Part shown: in pieces, positions 23,751 through 33,150 of the stretch
How the letters are laid out: every line of letters begins with the position of its first letter
How positions within the stretch are numbered: the first letter of the stretch is position 1
The notes under the pieces: model-generated
Databases searched by the model: none
The model's input: the letters and a program-made list of their open reading frames with translations, nothing else
What the model was told of the DNA's origin: nothing
Origin: Magnolia sinica
Taxonomy: Eukaryota > Streptophyta > Magnoliopsida > Magnoliales > Magnoliaceae
NCBI RefSeq assembly: GCF_029962835.1
Contig: NC_080577.1
Location: 4,216,001-4,280,000, forward strand
Length of the DNA: 64,000 nucleotides
Direction: 5' to 3'
Translations under genes and position numbers: made by a program

Positions 23751-23934
23751 GATATACAACGCAACAAATGCATCGAGACTTTGAATTGCCTCTCCTGTTT
23801 AATGTCAAAAATATAATTTGCATATGAGATTCTTGTTTCTTTATCGTCTTGTTTCATTTTTTAAAGATAAAAATAAATAAATAGTTAGGAGTATGGTCTT
23901 GAAAATAATGGCCCTTTCATGAATACAGTGCAAG

Positions 23935-24465
23935 TAGGGTTATATATCGAGCCGAGCTGAGACAACTCGAGGTGGGCCAAGGTTGGTTTGACTCATCCAT
24001 GCTCTCATCAGGTTCGAGTTTGAGCTTGGCTTCGAGCTTACCATTGGAGCTTAGGTTGTTTCTCAAACCTTTTGAGTCGAGCTAGTAGATTGAGTCGAGG
24101 CAAGTTTACCTTGAGTTGAGCTTGCTCCCAAATAGACCCAACAACCTGACTCAACCTAGCCACCCAACCCACACTAACCCAACTCCCATATCAAATCTTC
24201 AATTAATTAATTATATATATATATAATATTTATTTTTTATTTTTAAATATAATATATATTCGAGTCGAGCCAGCTTGAGCTAAAGCTTCGAGCTAAGCCG
24301 AGTTCAAGTCAAGTTGAGTAAAAATCCACTGATCCAAGTAAGCTTGTTTTCTAAACGAGTTGGGTCATTTGAAGCTTGGCTCGTCTCAAGGGGTCATTTG
24401 AGCCGAATGAAATTGAACTCAGCCGAGCAAACCTTTCAAGCCAGCTTGGCTGGTGTACAGCCTTA
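23935..24465. mobile_element. hAT-like MITE, CGAGCCGAGC family
   Basis: Left end TAGGGTTATATATCGAGCCG and right end GGCTGGTGTACAGCCTTA are imperfect inverted repeats. Flanks AGTGCAAG (23927-23934) and AGTGCAGG (24466-24473) match at 7 of 8 positions, an 8 bp hAT-type duplication. The interior is rich in TCGAGC/GAGCTTG blocks in both orientations. 531 bp, non-coding. Confidence 0.85.
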
Positions 24466-24473
24466 AGTGCAGG

Positions 24474-24854
24474 CATTGATTGATGATCTTAACCATTCGT
24501 CCTAGCCCATTGAATTTGGAGCTCTGGCCATTTTAGTTCCAATGGTTGCACTGAAATTTTGATGGTATGGGTTTGCATTGCATGTGTATGATGGATTTTT
24601 GTATAGCCCTCTCCATAAATTTATTACCTATTAAAAGAATCTCTTTCAAACCTTCTCTCAATTAACTAGGTTGGATGAATGAAATTGATTATTAAGATTA
24701 TTTGGCAAAAGTTTCAGCGACTTGATGCCTACTCTCCAAAATAGAAAATAGCTGAAATATCTATATCTGACAAATATGAAATGAGATTGCGTTACTAGTG
24801 TCTACTTTATTGTTCTTCCTAAATTCCATTAGGCTCACCCGGATTCTATATGAG
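24474..24854. other. Non-coding
   Basis: AT-rich, no exon or repeat boundary recognised. Confidence 0.35.
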
Positions 24855-25243
24855 TTATTCATGCTGTCAAATTCATTTATTTATTTTCAACTCATTTTAG
24901 GAGTTGAGCTCAATATTAAAGCATATTCAAAACTCAAGTGGACCACACTATAAATAGTGGGGATAATGATGTCCACCACCAAAACCTTCCTAATGCCACG
25001 GTGATGTTTATTTGTCATCTAACGTATTCATAAGATCACATGGGTGTTAAAAGAAAAATACAAATATCCACTTGATCCAAAACATTTACGCCCGTTAAGA
25101 TTTCCACTTAGCTCTGAATATGCTTCAATTTTGGGCTCATACCCCAAAAATAAGCTGGTAAAATGGATGGACAAGGTAGGTAAGACATATAACTCATAGT
25201 GGGCCCCACAGAGTTTACCCAGTATACTATGCAATCCGATTTC
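24855..25243. repeat. Foldback MITE copy with CGGATTGCAT terminus
   Basis: The right end is well kept: AGTGGGCCCCACAGAGTTTA followed by CTATGCAATCCGATTTC, matching the terminus at 11712. The left half is degraded but shows CAACTCATTTTAGG and AGTGGACCACACTATA. Confidence 0.6.
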
Positions 25244-25689
25244 AAAATCAATCAGCCAAAAAACTTAGGTTGACCACTCATCAGGTGGGCCACAAGTTTT
25301 GGAAACCTTGTCTGCGGCTCAATTATCCCCAGTGTGGACCACCTGATGAATGGATCAGTCTGATTTTTTTTTGGACCAGATGATCTTGAAGGAGGGGTGG
25401 TGTCAATCTTTTCAATGATATCATGTGACAAATAAGACACATGTGCATGGTGGGTCATGGTTACATATGCATGCCCTTGTGTGCCGATGTCATGGCCTCG
25501 TGTACCCTTTCTAGGCCATCGCATGGCGTCGTGTGCCCTGTGTGCCCCTCCTATGGCCCCGTCTGGCCTCGCGTTCCCTGTATCAACTGAGACTTGGGGT
25601 GCCGGATGGCTCGGGGTTGCTCATCAGGTTTTAGATCCAGCCCAAACAATTCAAAATCCGGCCCAAAGCCCACTGTTGGCTGATCCCAA
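25244..25689. other. Non-coding
   Basis: Relatively GC-rich stretch (25440-25680) with repeated GCCTCGTG/GCCCC blocks. An open frame on the + strand exists here but shows no recognised family. Confidence 0.35.
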
Positions 25690-25882
25690 TAGCGGATTGA
25701 GTACTTTATGTATTTTATAGACACTGTCTATCCATTTTAAGTTTTAACAGATGCCCAAAAATTAAGCGTATCCAAATCTAAAGTGGACCACACTACGTGA
25801 AACAGTGTGAATTAAATGTATACCATTGAAAACTTCTTGGGGGCCGTGGGCAGAAGTTTTGGATTAAGTTTATATTTGTTTT

Positions 25883-26414
25883 GGGTCCTTGCTCTTGCTC
25901 CAGTGGCCTGTTTGGCCGGGCGGATTGAAAGGGATTGGATGGTATTGGAAGGGATTGGAAGTTAAATCCCGGGATTGGCCAGGTGTGGCAAACAGACTGG
26001 GTGATCTGATCCCGGGATATAGCAATCCCACGGATCTCAAGACAATCCACTGACAACACCATCATTACCTTTAAATCTCATCCAATCCATCCTAATCCAT
26101 TCAAATTTGCCTGGGACGTGTTTGGTTCGAGGGATTGAAAGGGATGGGAAGGTTTAATCCTGGGATTGGCCGGGCGTGCCAAACAGACTCGATACAGCAA
26201 TCCCATGGATCTTAAGACAATCCACTGACAACACCATCATTACCTTGAAATCCATGCCATCCACCGTAATGCCATTCAATCCCTTCCAATCCACCCGGCC
26301 AAACGGGCCTTCAGGAGTTTCAACACATGGTCAAGGGTTCAAGTATGGGTGGTGAAATCCCACCAAGGCGTGAGTGTGTGGTGGTGTGTGTGCGTGTGTT
26401 AAAAAAAAAAAAAA
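25883..26414 (+). mobile_element. SINE with 17 bp target duplication, itself interrupted
   Basis: Flanked by a perfect AAGTTTATATTTGTTTT (25866-25882 and 26415-26431), with a 3' A-run next to the right copy. The right part holds GTTTCAACACATGG, a box-B-like GGGTTCAAGT, GGTGAAATCCCACC and a (GT)-rich tail. The left part is only about 22 bp before a MITE (25905-26309) intervenes. It is the same tail type as the SINE at 10682. Confidence 0.8.
25905..26309. mobile_element. MITE with GGCCTGTTTGGCCGGG ends, inside the SINE
   Basis: Left GGCCTGTTTGGCCGGGCGGA and the complement of the right end (GGCCCGTTTGGCCGGGTGGA) match at 18 of 20 positions. The body contains an internal direct duplication: GACAATCCACTGACAACACC followed by ATCATTACCTT occurs at about 26040 and 26216. 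Termini suggest PIF/Harbinger, but no 3 bp target duplication is clear. Confidence 0.7.
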
Positions 26415-26669
26415 AAGTTTATATTTGTTTTTCCCCTTCATCCATGTTTGTGTGATCTTATGAACAGGTAGGATTACATATAAACATTACTGTATGTCCT
26501 AAAAAGTTTTCAACGGTGGAAATCACTATTCCCACTGTTTCCTGTGGTGAGCCTTGGATATACTTCAATTTTTGGATCAACCCCTCAAATATGCTGGAAA
26601 AACGGGTGGTTGGCGTGGATAAACCATAGGTCGGCCAGCATATTTTACTCAGTACGTATCCGATTTCAC

Positions 26670-27394
26670 CCCAATGACAGTTCTAGTCAGTTGGGTACAC
26701 TGGACTTGAATCCCTGTTAAAGAGGTCGTGAGCCTAAGCTTTCCGAAATTTTCTTGCACGCCCCAACCAGTGCCCGAGAACAGCCCGGTTTATCATCCTG
26801 GCAGGCTTGGGCCTGAAACGGCCCACTTGCAAACGGTTTGGAAAAAGGACTGTATTTGTAACTGTAAACTTTCAATGTGGCATGAGTTGATCCACACCGT
26901 TCATCAGGTGAGTCCGAAAGCGAAATTGCCTTGGCCTAAAAACCAGCGAGTCTACTCTCCACGTATGCCACACGTGCCGGACTGGAGGAAGTTCTCGTTT
27001 CACTGTAGGGCCCAGCTGGTGGACAGCCCCGGTCTTGCACATTTGCGGACATTCAAGTCCACTAAGGGTGTGTTTGGCCCGTTCCATCCCATGGGAATTG
27101 AAGGGATGGGATTACAACTTAGCATTTATTGTGAACTGTGGGAGTGGTGTAAACGAGCAAATTCAGCTGTTGCGTTTGGAATGAACCGAAGTTCCACCTG
27201 ACATCCTTCATAATACCAGATCGTCTGTTTGGATTGCACTGTAGATGAAAGTATCCCATGGGATTAAGGCAACTCACGTTTAGCATCTGTTGTACTGGAT
27301 GGGATGTAGGTTTGTGGATAATTTGAATGTACGACAAAAACTAACATTACGGACCGGCTATCCACCTGCCACAAGCTCGGTGGTGGTGGTTAAT
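26670..27394. other. Non-coding with a partial GGGTGTGTTTGG element
   Basis: At 27066 a Tourist-like end GGGTGTGTTTGGCCCG follows TAA, and blocks around CATCCCATGGGA recur at 27086 and 27252, suggesting a MITE of a few hundred bp. The right end was not found. A + strand open frame at 26728-27201 has no recognisable domain. Confidence 0.4.
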
Positions 27395-27560
27395 GCTATG
27401 TGGGCCCCACCATGATGTACGTGTTTCATCCATGCCGTTCAGGCATTTTAACTGATCAAGTTAGGGTATGAGACCAAAGAATGAGAGGTAAATAAATATC
27501 AGGTGGACCACATTACAAGAAAAGAATATAGATTGGAGATCCACCATTAAAATCATCCAA
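27395..27560. repeat. Left half of a foldback MITE
   Basis: TGCTATGTGGGCCCCACCAT, CATGCCGTTCAGGCATTTTA, AGGTGGACCACATTACAAG. The right half is missing. Confidence 0.6.
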
Positions 27561-28030
27561 AGGCCCACTGTCTTGTTGAGTTGACATCCACTCTGTTGAT
27601 CAGGCCTATTGATCTAGATGAAAGTAAAAAAAACAAAGATTCTGCGGTATCAAAATGAATGTGGACCACACCATCAATGTATATGTGACTATCTTAAGTA
27701 CATCCATAAAAATTTTCACTCTATGTATATAAAGAAATTGATAATAAACAGGTGGAGAGATTAAGAAATGATAAGGATGTGATGAACAACCATTGCTCTT
27801 TGGTCCGTATACATGCAAAGTACATGTGACTAATCAGCAAATCTGAAAGAGCCATCTACACGCAGTGAATAACATGAAAAACTGGTCATCAATCTGAATA
27901 TGAAACCGTATGTAAGTCTTCTCAAACCAATTTCTTTTCCATACGAAACATACACTCCATATTTCATGAAAAAGAGGGGATCAACTTTGAGGAAATCGTA
28001 ACTGTACATTAGACGCAAACAATTACAACG
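27561..28030. other. Non-coding
   Basis: AT-rich; no exon or repeat recognised. Confidence 0.3.
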
Positions 28031-28809
28031 TTAGACATGTAAGCTGAGCCATCATTTTACTTGGGTGTTTTGTTTCAATGTCGAACGAGGAAAGTACAGA
28101 AAGCATACCTGAATATGCGATGTGAATTTTTGATATATTTACTCCACCTGGACGTACTCTAGATCTTAGCAGCCAAACTGTAATGTGACGGAGTGTAGGG
28201 TGACACTTCGCTGGATTCGTGGTCTCCTGCGCAAACCAACATCACACATTAAATAGATATATACTGTAAAATGCATAGGTTGTAGGACTATACCTACCTT
28301 CAGGGAAATGGTCATATGACTTCATCATGTGGTAGAATATGGAGCGGATCCTTTAGAGAATGAAATGCGACAAATGGATATACACATAATTTATCATCAC
28401 TGGATTAAGAATGATCCAAAACTTACATGTCCACATAATGCGAAATATGACTACTACAAAATCATGTCTAAATAGTTATACATTTCATAAAATAATAATG
28501 TCCAGATCAGTTGATAAGCAATTAAAAGTTCCTAATATTCAGTCCGTTGACGAGCACCATATGCGAGTTCATTGAACCAAACATTAAACTCCAATAAGGA
28601 GTCAGTAGATGTAACTATATATGCAAGCTACAACTTAATGATAATATACAAAATGAAGAATATAACCATGATAGCAGTTATTAAAGCCGCAACTCTGTCC
28701 CAATTGATATAAGGGTATCATCCGTTTGTGTACTCCTGCATACCAAGGATTCGTGAATATGTTAGATCTAGTTAGTAGATGAATTCAATGTAACAACATC
28801 ACCAAACCA

Positions 28810-29034
28810 CTAGGGTATGTATCCAGGTACGATATCCCGTGACGTGGACTGTCCACTTGTGATACATGCTTGATCAGAATTCCACCATGCACTTGTATCT
28901 ACCATTGATTTGAAGGTTCGATGTCTACCACCGCTAAATCTTTCTACATGTAACCATGCCTCGTCCCAAGGTAAGTATATGCCCAGACGACGGCCCACAA
29001 GAACGACGTAGTATTTGCTGGAACCCATTTGCAT
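28810..29034 (-). CDS. Small ORF with RNase HI N-terminal (hybrid-binding) domain
   Basis: 74 residues. Residues 5-50 (YYVVLVGRRLGIYLPWDEAW and FSGGRHRTFKSM) match the pattern of the RNase HI N-terminal domain, also called the viroplasmin domain: Y-VV--GR--GIY--W-E----V-GFSG---K-F. This domain binds RNA/DNA hybrids or double-stranded RNA; it occurs in cellular RNase H1 and in caulimovirus P6. No RNase H catalytic part follows. It lies downstream of the two Harbinger genes on the same strand, so it may be a third element gene, an exon of one, or a chance neighbour. In the domain core GFSG reads RFSG. Confidence 0.6.
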   Translation of the reverse strand: MQMGSSKYYVVLVGRRLGIYLPWDEAWLHVERFSGGRHRTFKSMVDTSAWWNSDQACITSGQSTSRDIVPGYIP

Positions 29035-29095
29035 TCAAATAATAGACAGAAAATTGAAACATATGATTGTATACAAACCACATTTATGTATCGAT

Positions 29096-29341
29096 TTATA
29101 ATTGACCCTGGCTGAGAATGTCAGTAGAAGTAATTCTTATATTACGACTACTTGATGTATGTTTCTGTCTATATGAAGATGGGTAGAAGTATTCAACATG
29201 CATCATGCTCAGTCCGTGGTTTACAACCATGGTGCAAATTGCTCCCTTGCCAGTTGAAATACGGAAGAGGGACCGTAGGAGTTGGTTCATATACCTATTA
29301 TGCAATCTAAATAGATCCACCAAAAGCATAATTAAACACAT
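29096..29341 (-). CDS. Unrecognised ORF inside the Harbinger locus
   Basis: 81 residues with no recognised family. It lies between the Myb-like remnant and the hybrid-binding ORF on the same strand and could be an exon remnant or leader of the latter. A chance open frame is equally possible. Confidence 0.2.
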   Translation of the reverse strand: MCLIMLLVDLFRLHNRYMNQLLRSLFRISTGKGAICTMVVNHGLSMMHVEYFYPSSYRQKHTSSSRNIRITSTDILSQGQL

Positions 29342-29459
29342 ACTAATTTAGTTATTACAATTCCATTAAATTAATTGTAATAAATCTTCTCCCACCCTAA
29401 ATATTATCCAAAGTGTAACGTAAATATCAAAGTTTCAAAACTCATTAATTCCACTTCCA

Positions 29460-30613
29460 TCAACTAGAAGCACCACCAGGACAGTTTTTTTCAGCCAATC
29501 AATACGACGTTTCGATCGTAGATTAGCTAACAAAAAAGGATGCAAGCTTGTCATCCTTCTCAGGAGCTGACTAACCCCAATGAACTCAGAGTTGCTCAGC
29601 CCTTGAACCTCTTCAAGGATGTCTAAGACCCTACTTGTTCGGTTAACCTAATTTTCAAGTCCAAAGTTACGCTTGCCTCTGTTACAGTTATGAGAGACAT
29701 GCCAACGACGTCATAGGGACGAGTACGTCGCGTCCATTTTGTTGTCGTAGTCCCACCATGAGTACTATCGGATTTAGTTCCATGGGTGGGAGTGTTTTGA
29801 ACGGTCGATTTTCCCTTGATTGACTTTCAGTTAAATAGCCATAATTTTTGGTTGATTCCCCGAAATTTTCTTCAAAAAGGTCCATAATAGCATCGGCATC
29901 ATCATCCAGTTCTGTCAATGCTTCGTTCAAATCTCTATGAACACAAGATGAAGACGCGGCCAGGTTCCTACTTCCTTGAGCACAGCGTCCCATTGCCTGG
30001 TCAGAACCTAGAATTACTGCTAAATCATCCATTCGTTCGATTCGCTTTCCACACAACCTTTCAGCTCTCGAATGTGACTACAAACAATGAAGGGAGTTTC
30101 GCAATTAGATTAGACACGTTGTTATTAAATGAAAGATCTCGAAGATGTATTATTTGACCTTCAATGTTCTTAAACCATAGTTTGAGGGATTCTTACCTTT
30201 AGATATTCCTCTTAAACCATGACGACCATGCGCTCATTGTCTCAACCAAAGTTGCTCGCAGCCAACATGTCTCTTACATTGTTGTACTCTCTCTTATGAT
30301 ACCTAAATCTGTTTTGGATATTTTACCAGTTGACAAGGATTTGAGTATGTTTATACACCTCATCGGCTGCCGCTTGATACGCTTCTCTTTTGAAGTCATT
30401 GTCAACCTTTCGCCCTAACGCAATTTAGTCAATCAAGGTAGCAAACAATACTTGATCCATAGTTCTAGTCCATTTGATTTTGGTGGCGCACAAGGAAGGC
30501 TCTGCAAGGGATTTGACAGACTTCGCACGTGGAGAACAACATGTTGGTAGGATCGGGGTTCTCACTAGTAATTGCGTTAGAGTTGGTGTAAAACTTCCCC
30601 ATATGTCCGACAT
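29460..30613 (-). pseudogene. Myb/SANT-like DNA-binding protein of PIF/Harbinger, broken
   Basis: The N-terminal block reads TRTMDQVLFATLID, then GRKVDNDFKREAYQAAADEV and RFRYHKREYNNVRDMLAAS: the Myb/SANT-like domain seen in Harbinger second genes and in plant L10-interacting-MYB-like proteins. The middle (29688-30056) is an open 122-residue stretch rich in acidic residues (ALTELDDDADAIMDLFEE). The C-terminal block has GLSNSEFIGVSQLLRRMTSL, typical of these proteins. In-frame stops (for example after FATLID and after ILVNW) and probable frame changes break it. Its role in active elements is to bind the ends and help import the transposase. Confidence 0.75.
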
Positions 30614-30950
30614 CTCACCTATGTATACATGGGAAGGCAGTTACAAAAGAAAACCAGGCGAGTTGTGTATCATTCAATCAGCAAATATGTCAATGAGAAT
30701 GAAATAAAGGCTAACTAATGTTTCATCCTGAATATTATAAAATCCGAATATAAATACCAAATAATAATATCTAGAACTTATGCATAAATCGGAGTAGCCA
30801 TAATGTCTATGTTAAGAGTCAAAGTACTTAAGAAATTGAGTAGACCTATCGTATCCTACTATTGTTTTGGACGTCTGCCCACATGCACTCCGCAGTCCAA
30901 TCACGAGTTCTGTTCCAAGCATCTTTCTCTCGTTGAGTGACTTGAACTAG

Positions 30951-32250
30951 TCATTGCCTCTCATCAATTGTGGATACCTCATCTAAGGTAGGATTAGTCT
31001 CAACGTCACTCACATGTATACCAACATCACGTAAATCTTGGTCCAATGCATCTTCTTTTCGTATGAAATTATGTAGCATACAACAAGTAACATCAATTTT
31101 GACTTGTGTATCAAAAGGATATTGCATTACCGTCTTCAAAATTAGAAATCTGCCCTTTATTACACCGAAACATCACTCAATTGCGTTTCACAATTGTGTA
31201 TGTCGATAGTTGAATAATTCCTTCATATTCATGGGCGCTTTCCCGGTATGATACTCTTGCAAATGGTATCAAACTCCATTGTAAGGGGCCATAAAGCCTG
31301 GTGAATGAGCGTAACTTGCGTCGACAACGGATTATTTTCCTACATAATTGTAGGAATTATTCTTTCAGTCTTTCAACAACACGATTTTACGCAGCAAATG
31401 ATGAGCGAATGAAGACAAAGATTAATTACCAAGTGACACAATTAGAGGATCATCATTTCGCGTCAGGGTGTTATATAGGACCCTTGCATCTGAAGATGAA
31501 CCTTCCCATCCGGCTAACACATATAATATTGACATATCAAACGAACAAGTAGTAAATACATTCTGAAACAAAATACCCTTTCGATTGCAGAAGTTTAGCT
31601 ATTGTGATGCCTATATATATGCAGAAATATGTGTCTTATCAATTGCACCAACACAATCTTACATAAGGGGGAGTTTTCGAATCCATAAGATTAGTATGAA
31701 TGATGCAAAATTTAACTTTTAGCTTCACGAAGGAACCCTTGGTCGATAATGGTACCTGGAAGTAAGTGACCCAATGTGGATTTAATTGAATCTCATCCGG
31801 GGTTTCTGCGCCAGCGTGCTTAACATATTCAAGATATAGGGAGACTACTGAATTTAGAACTCGGTGAAAGTGACGACTTATAGTTTCACCTGAACGACAA
31901 AACCTATGTCCTATCATGCGATTACGCATATTATGTCCGACTGTATGTAGGAACATGACTAGTTGTTCCTCCAAACTAACATTACGTATATCATGTAGGG
32001 TCATCCTCTCACACACTACTTGACATAGATGGAAAAATGCATCATGTTTCATCCCGAGTTGAGTAATACAGTCCCTGTCATCTGTGTGAATAATAGAATT
32101 GATAAATCTGACCCGCGCATTATCCCCTTGACGAGCCGGCTCTCTCAACATGTAGTGTTGACAGTATTCCCCAATAACTGCAACGCATACAACCATTGCA
32201 AGAACAATGATGGACTCGACTATCTCTCCCTCATCCTTGTCTTCCATCAT
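30951..32250 (-). pseudogene. PIF/Harbinger DDE transposase, broken
   Basis: The N-terminal part (31639-32250, open for 203 residues) carries a helix-turn-helix-type region (LHTVGHNMRNRMIGHRFCRS, then ETISRHFHRVL), as in plant Harbinger-like transposases (DDE_Tnp_4). The first catalytic aspartate block DCVGAIDKTHISA is readable at about 31622-31660 in another frame. Around 31490-31520 the second block VLAGWEGSSSDARVL is readable. The C-terminal part gives DASYAHSPGFMAPYNG, ELFNYRHTQL, an IE-CFGVIKGRF trace for the third acidic residue, and YPFDTQVKIDVTCCMLHNFI. At least three frame changes and several stops separate these parts, so it is inactive. Confidence 0.8.
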
Positions 32251-32857
32251 TTATCTATCACTTATGTATACAAGTGGAAGTAGAAGACTTTAAAATTATC
32301 TCATATAACGGATGGTGCAATAGTGTTCACGTAGTGCGGGTGTATGAGTTGACCAGGGCTTGGCCTGCTGCTAACCCTAATTGCAAGGGTAACAAGATTG
32401 CACGGTGCATTTCACATGAACAAGAAAAGTACTTGGGAAGTTAGGATAGATGCTTAGGGGCAGAGCATTTTAGAGGATGATCTAAAAAGAGCTAGCTAGC
32501 TTAGTAAGAAAATATTCAAATGATGCTTCAATTATACAAAATATAAATACAAATAGTTGGTATAGTCTACTTCCATGCACCCAACTAGGCAGATAGCAAC
32601 CCATCCTTAAACAAGACGAACACAAAAGGATAGAGAGGTACAAACAATTCAGAACAATTCATATATCCCTACACATATCCTAGTGTTGAATCCCAATCTT
32701 GCAGATTTAGACCAAATACAAATACGGGGCACTTATTTGGTACTTTGGCTGAACATGATACTTAATACACAGGTACTTAATGCTAGTAAATGTGGCATAT
32801 GTTAATACAAATTAAACCCATTATCACCAAGTTGATGGCACTAGTTTATTCAACTAA
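32251..32857. other. Flank of the Harbinger locus with a repeat fragment
   Basis: At 32735-32850, TTTGGCTGAACATGATACTT and ACACAGGTACTTAATGC resemble the left end of the 12282-13139 repeat. No gene seen. Confidence 0.4.
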
Positions 32858-33150
32858 GGGGTCGTTTGGATGCCTGCAAATGGTTTAAATTGTAAATGAT
32901 TTACACAGCCTGTCCTGTTTGTCTTTAAGTTGTGAATCATTTACAGTTGTCTTGTTTGGCAATAAGATGATAGATTTGTAGGTGATGATTGTTTGTGTTT
33001 GACGACCATGGAGAGCTGATTTTTCCATTTTCATAGCCATTTAGGCTATAAATGGAGAGCTCGTAAAAGAATTCCAAACTTTGTACATGTAAATAAGATG
33101 AGGATAAATGCCGTAAATCACCTACAACCTGTAAATGATTTACAGGCAAA
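32858..33150. mobile_element. Tourist-like MITE, right end lost
   Basis: Follows TAA; left end GGGGTCGTTTGGATGCCTGC matches the element at 20577 at most positions. Blocks of GTAAATGATTTACA recur in both orientations up to TGTAAATGATTTACAGGCA near 33149. There the expected TCCAAACGACCCC is replaced by AAAAAAGG. Confidence 0.6.

Larger units (their letters stand above)
25690..26669. mobile_element. Foldback MITE split by a SINE
   Basis: The left half starts AGCGGATTGAGTACTTTATG and runs to about 25882. The right half resumes at 26415 (TTCCCCTTCATCCATG) and ends near TATCCGATTTC (26669). The two parts join into one foldback when the SINE and one copy of its target duplication are removed. Confidence 0.8.
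28030..32330 (-). mobile_element. Decayed autonomous-type PIF/Harbinger transposon (approximate limits)
   Basis: Minus-strand order: DDE transposase remnant (32250-30951), Myb/SANT-like second gene remnant (30613-29460), and a short RNase-HI N-domain ORF (29034-28810). A transposase plus a Myb-like protein is the known two-gene plan of PIF/Harbinger elements. I could not find the terminal inverted repeats or 3 bp duplication, so the limits are set by coding traces and sequence character only. Both large genes are interrupted several times, so the element is not autonomous now. Confidence 0.7.

Noticed and set aside
26728-27201. 157-residue + strand frame
   Set aside because: No recognisable family, runs into a Tourist-like end at 27066, and no splice or promoter context supports a gene.
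28810-29034. Integrated caulimovirus relic, suggested by the viroplasmin-like domain
   Set aside because: The domain also occurs in cellular RNase H1 proteins, and no other caulimovirus-type gene is seen nearby.
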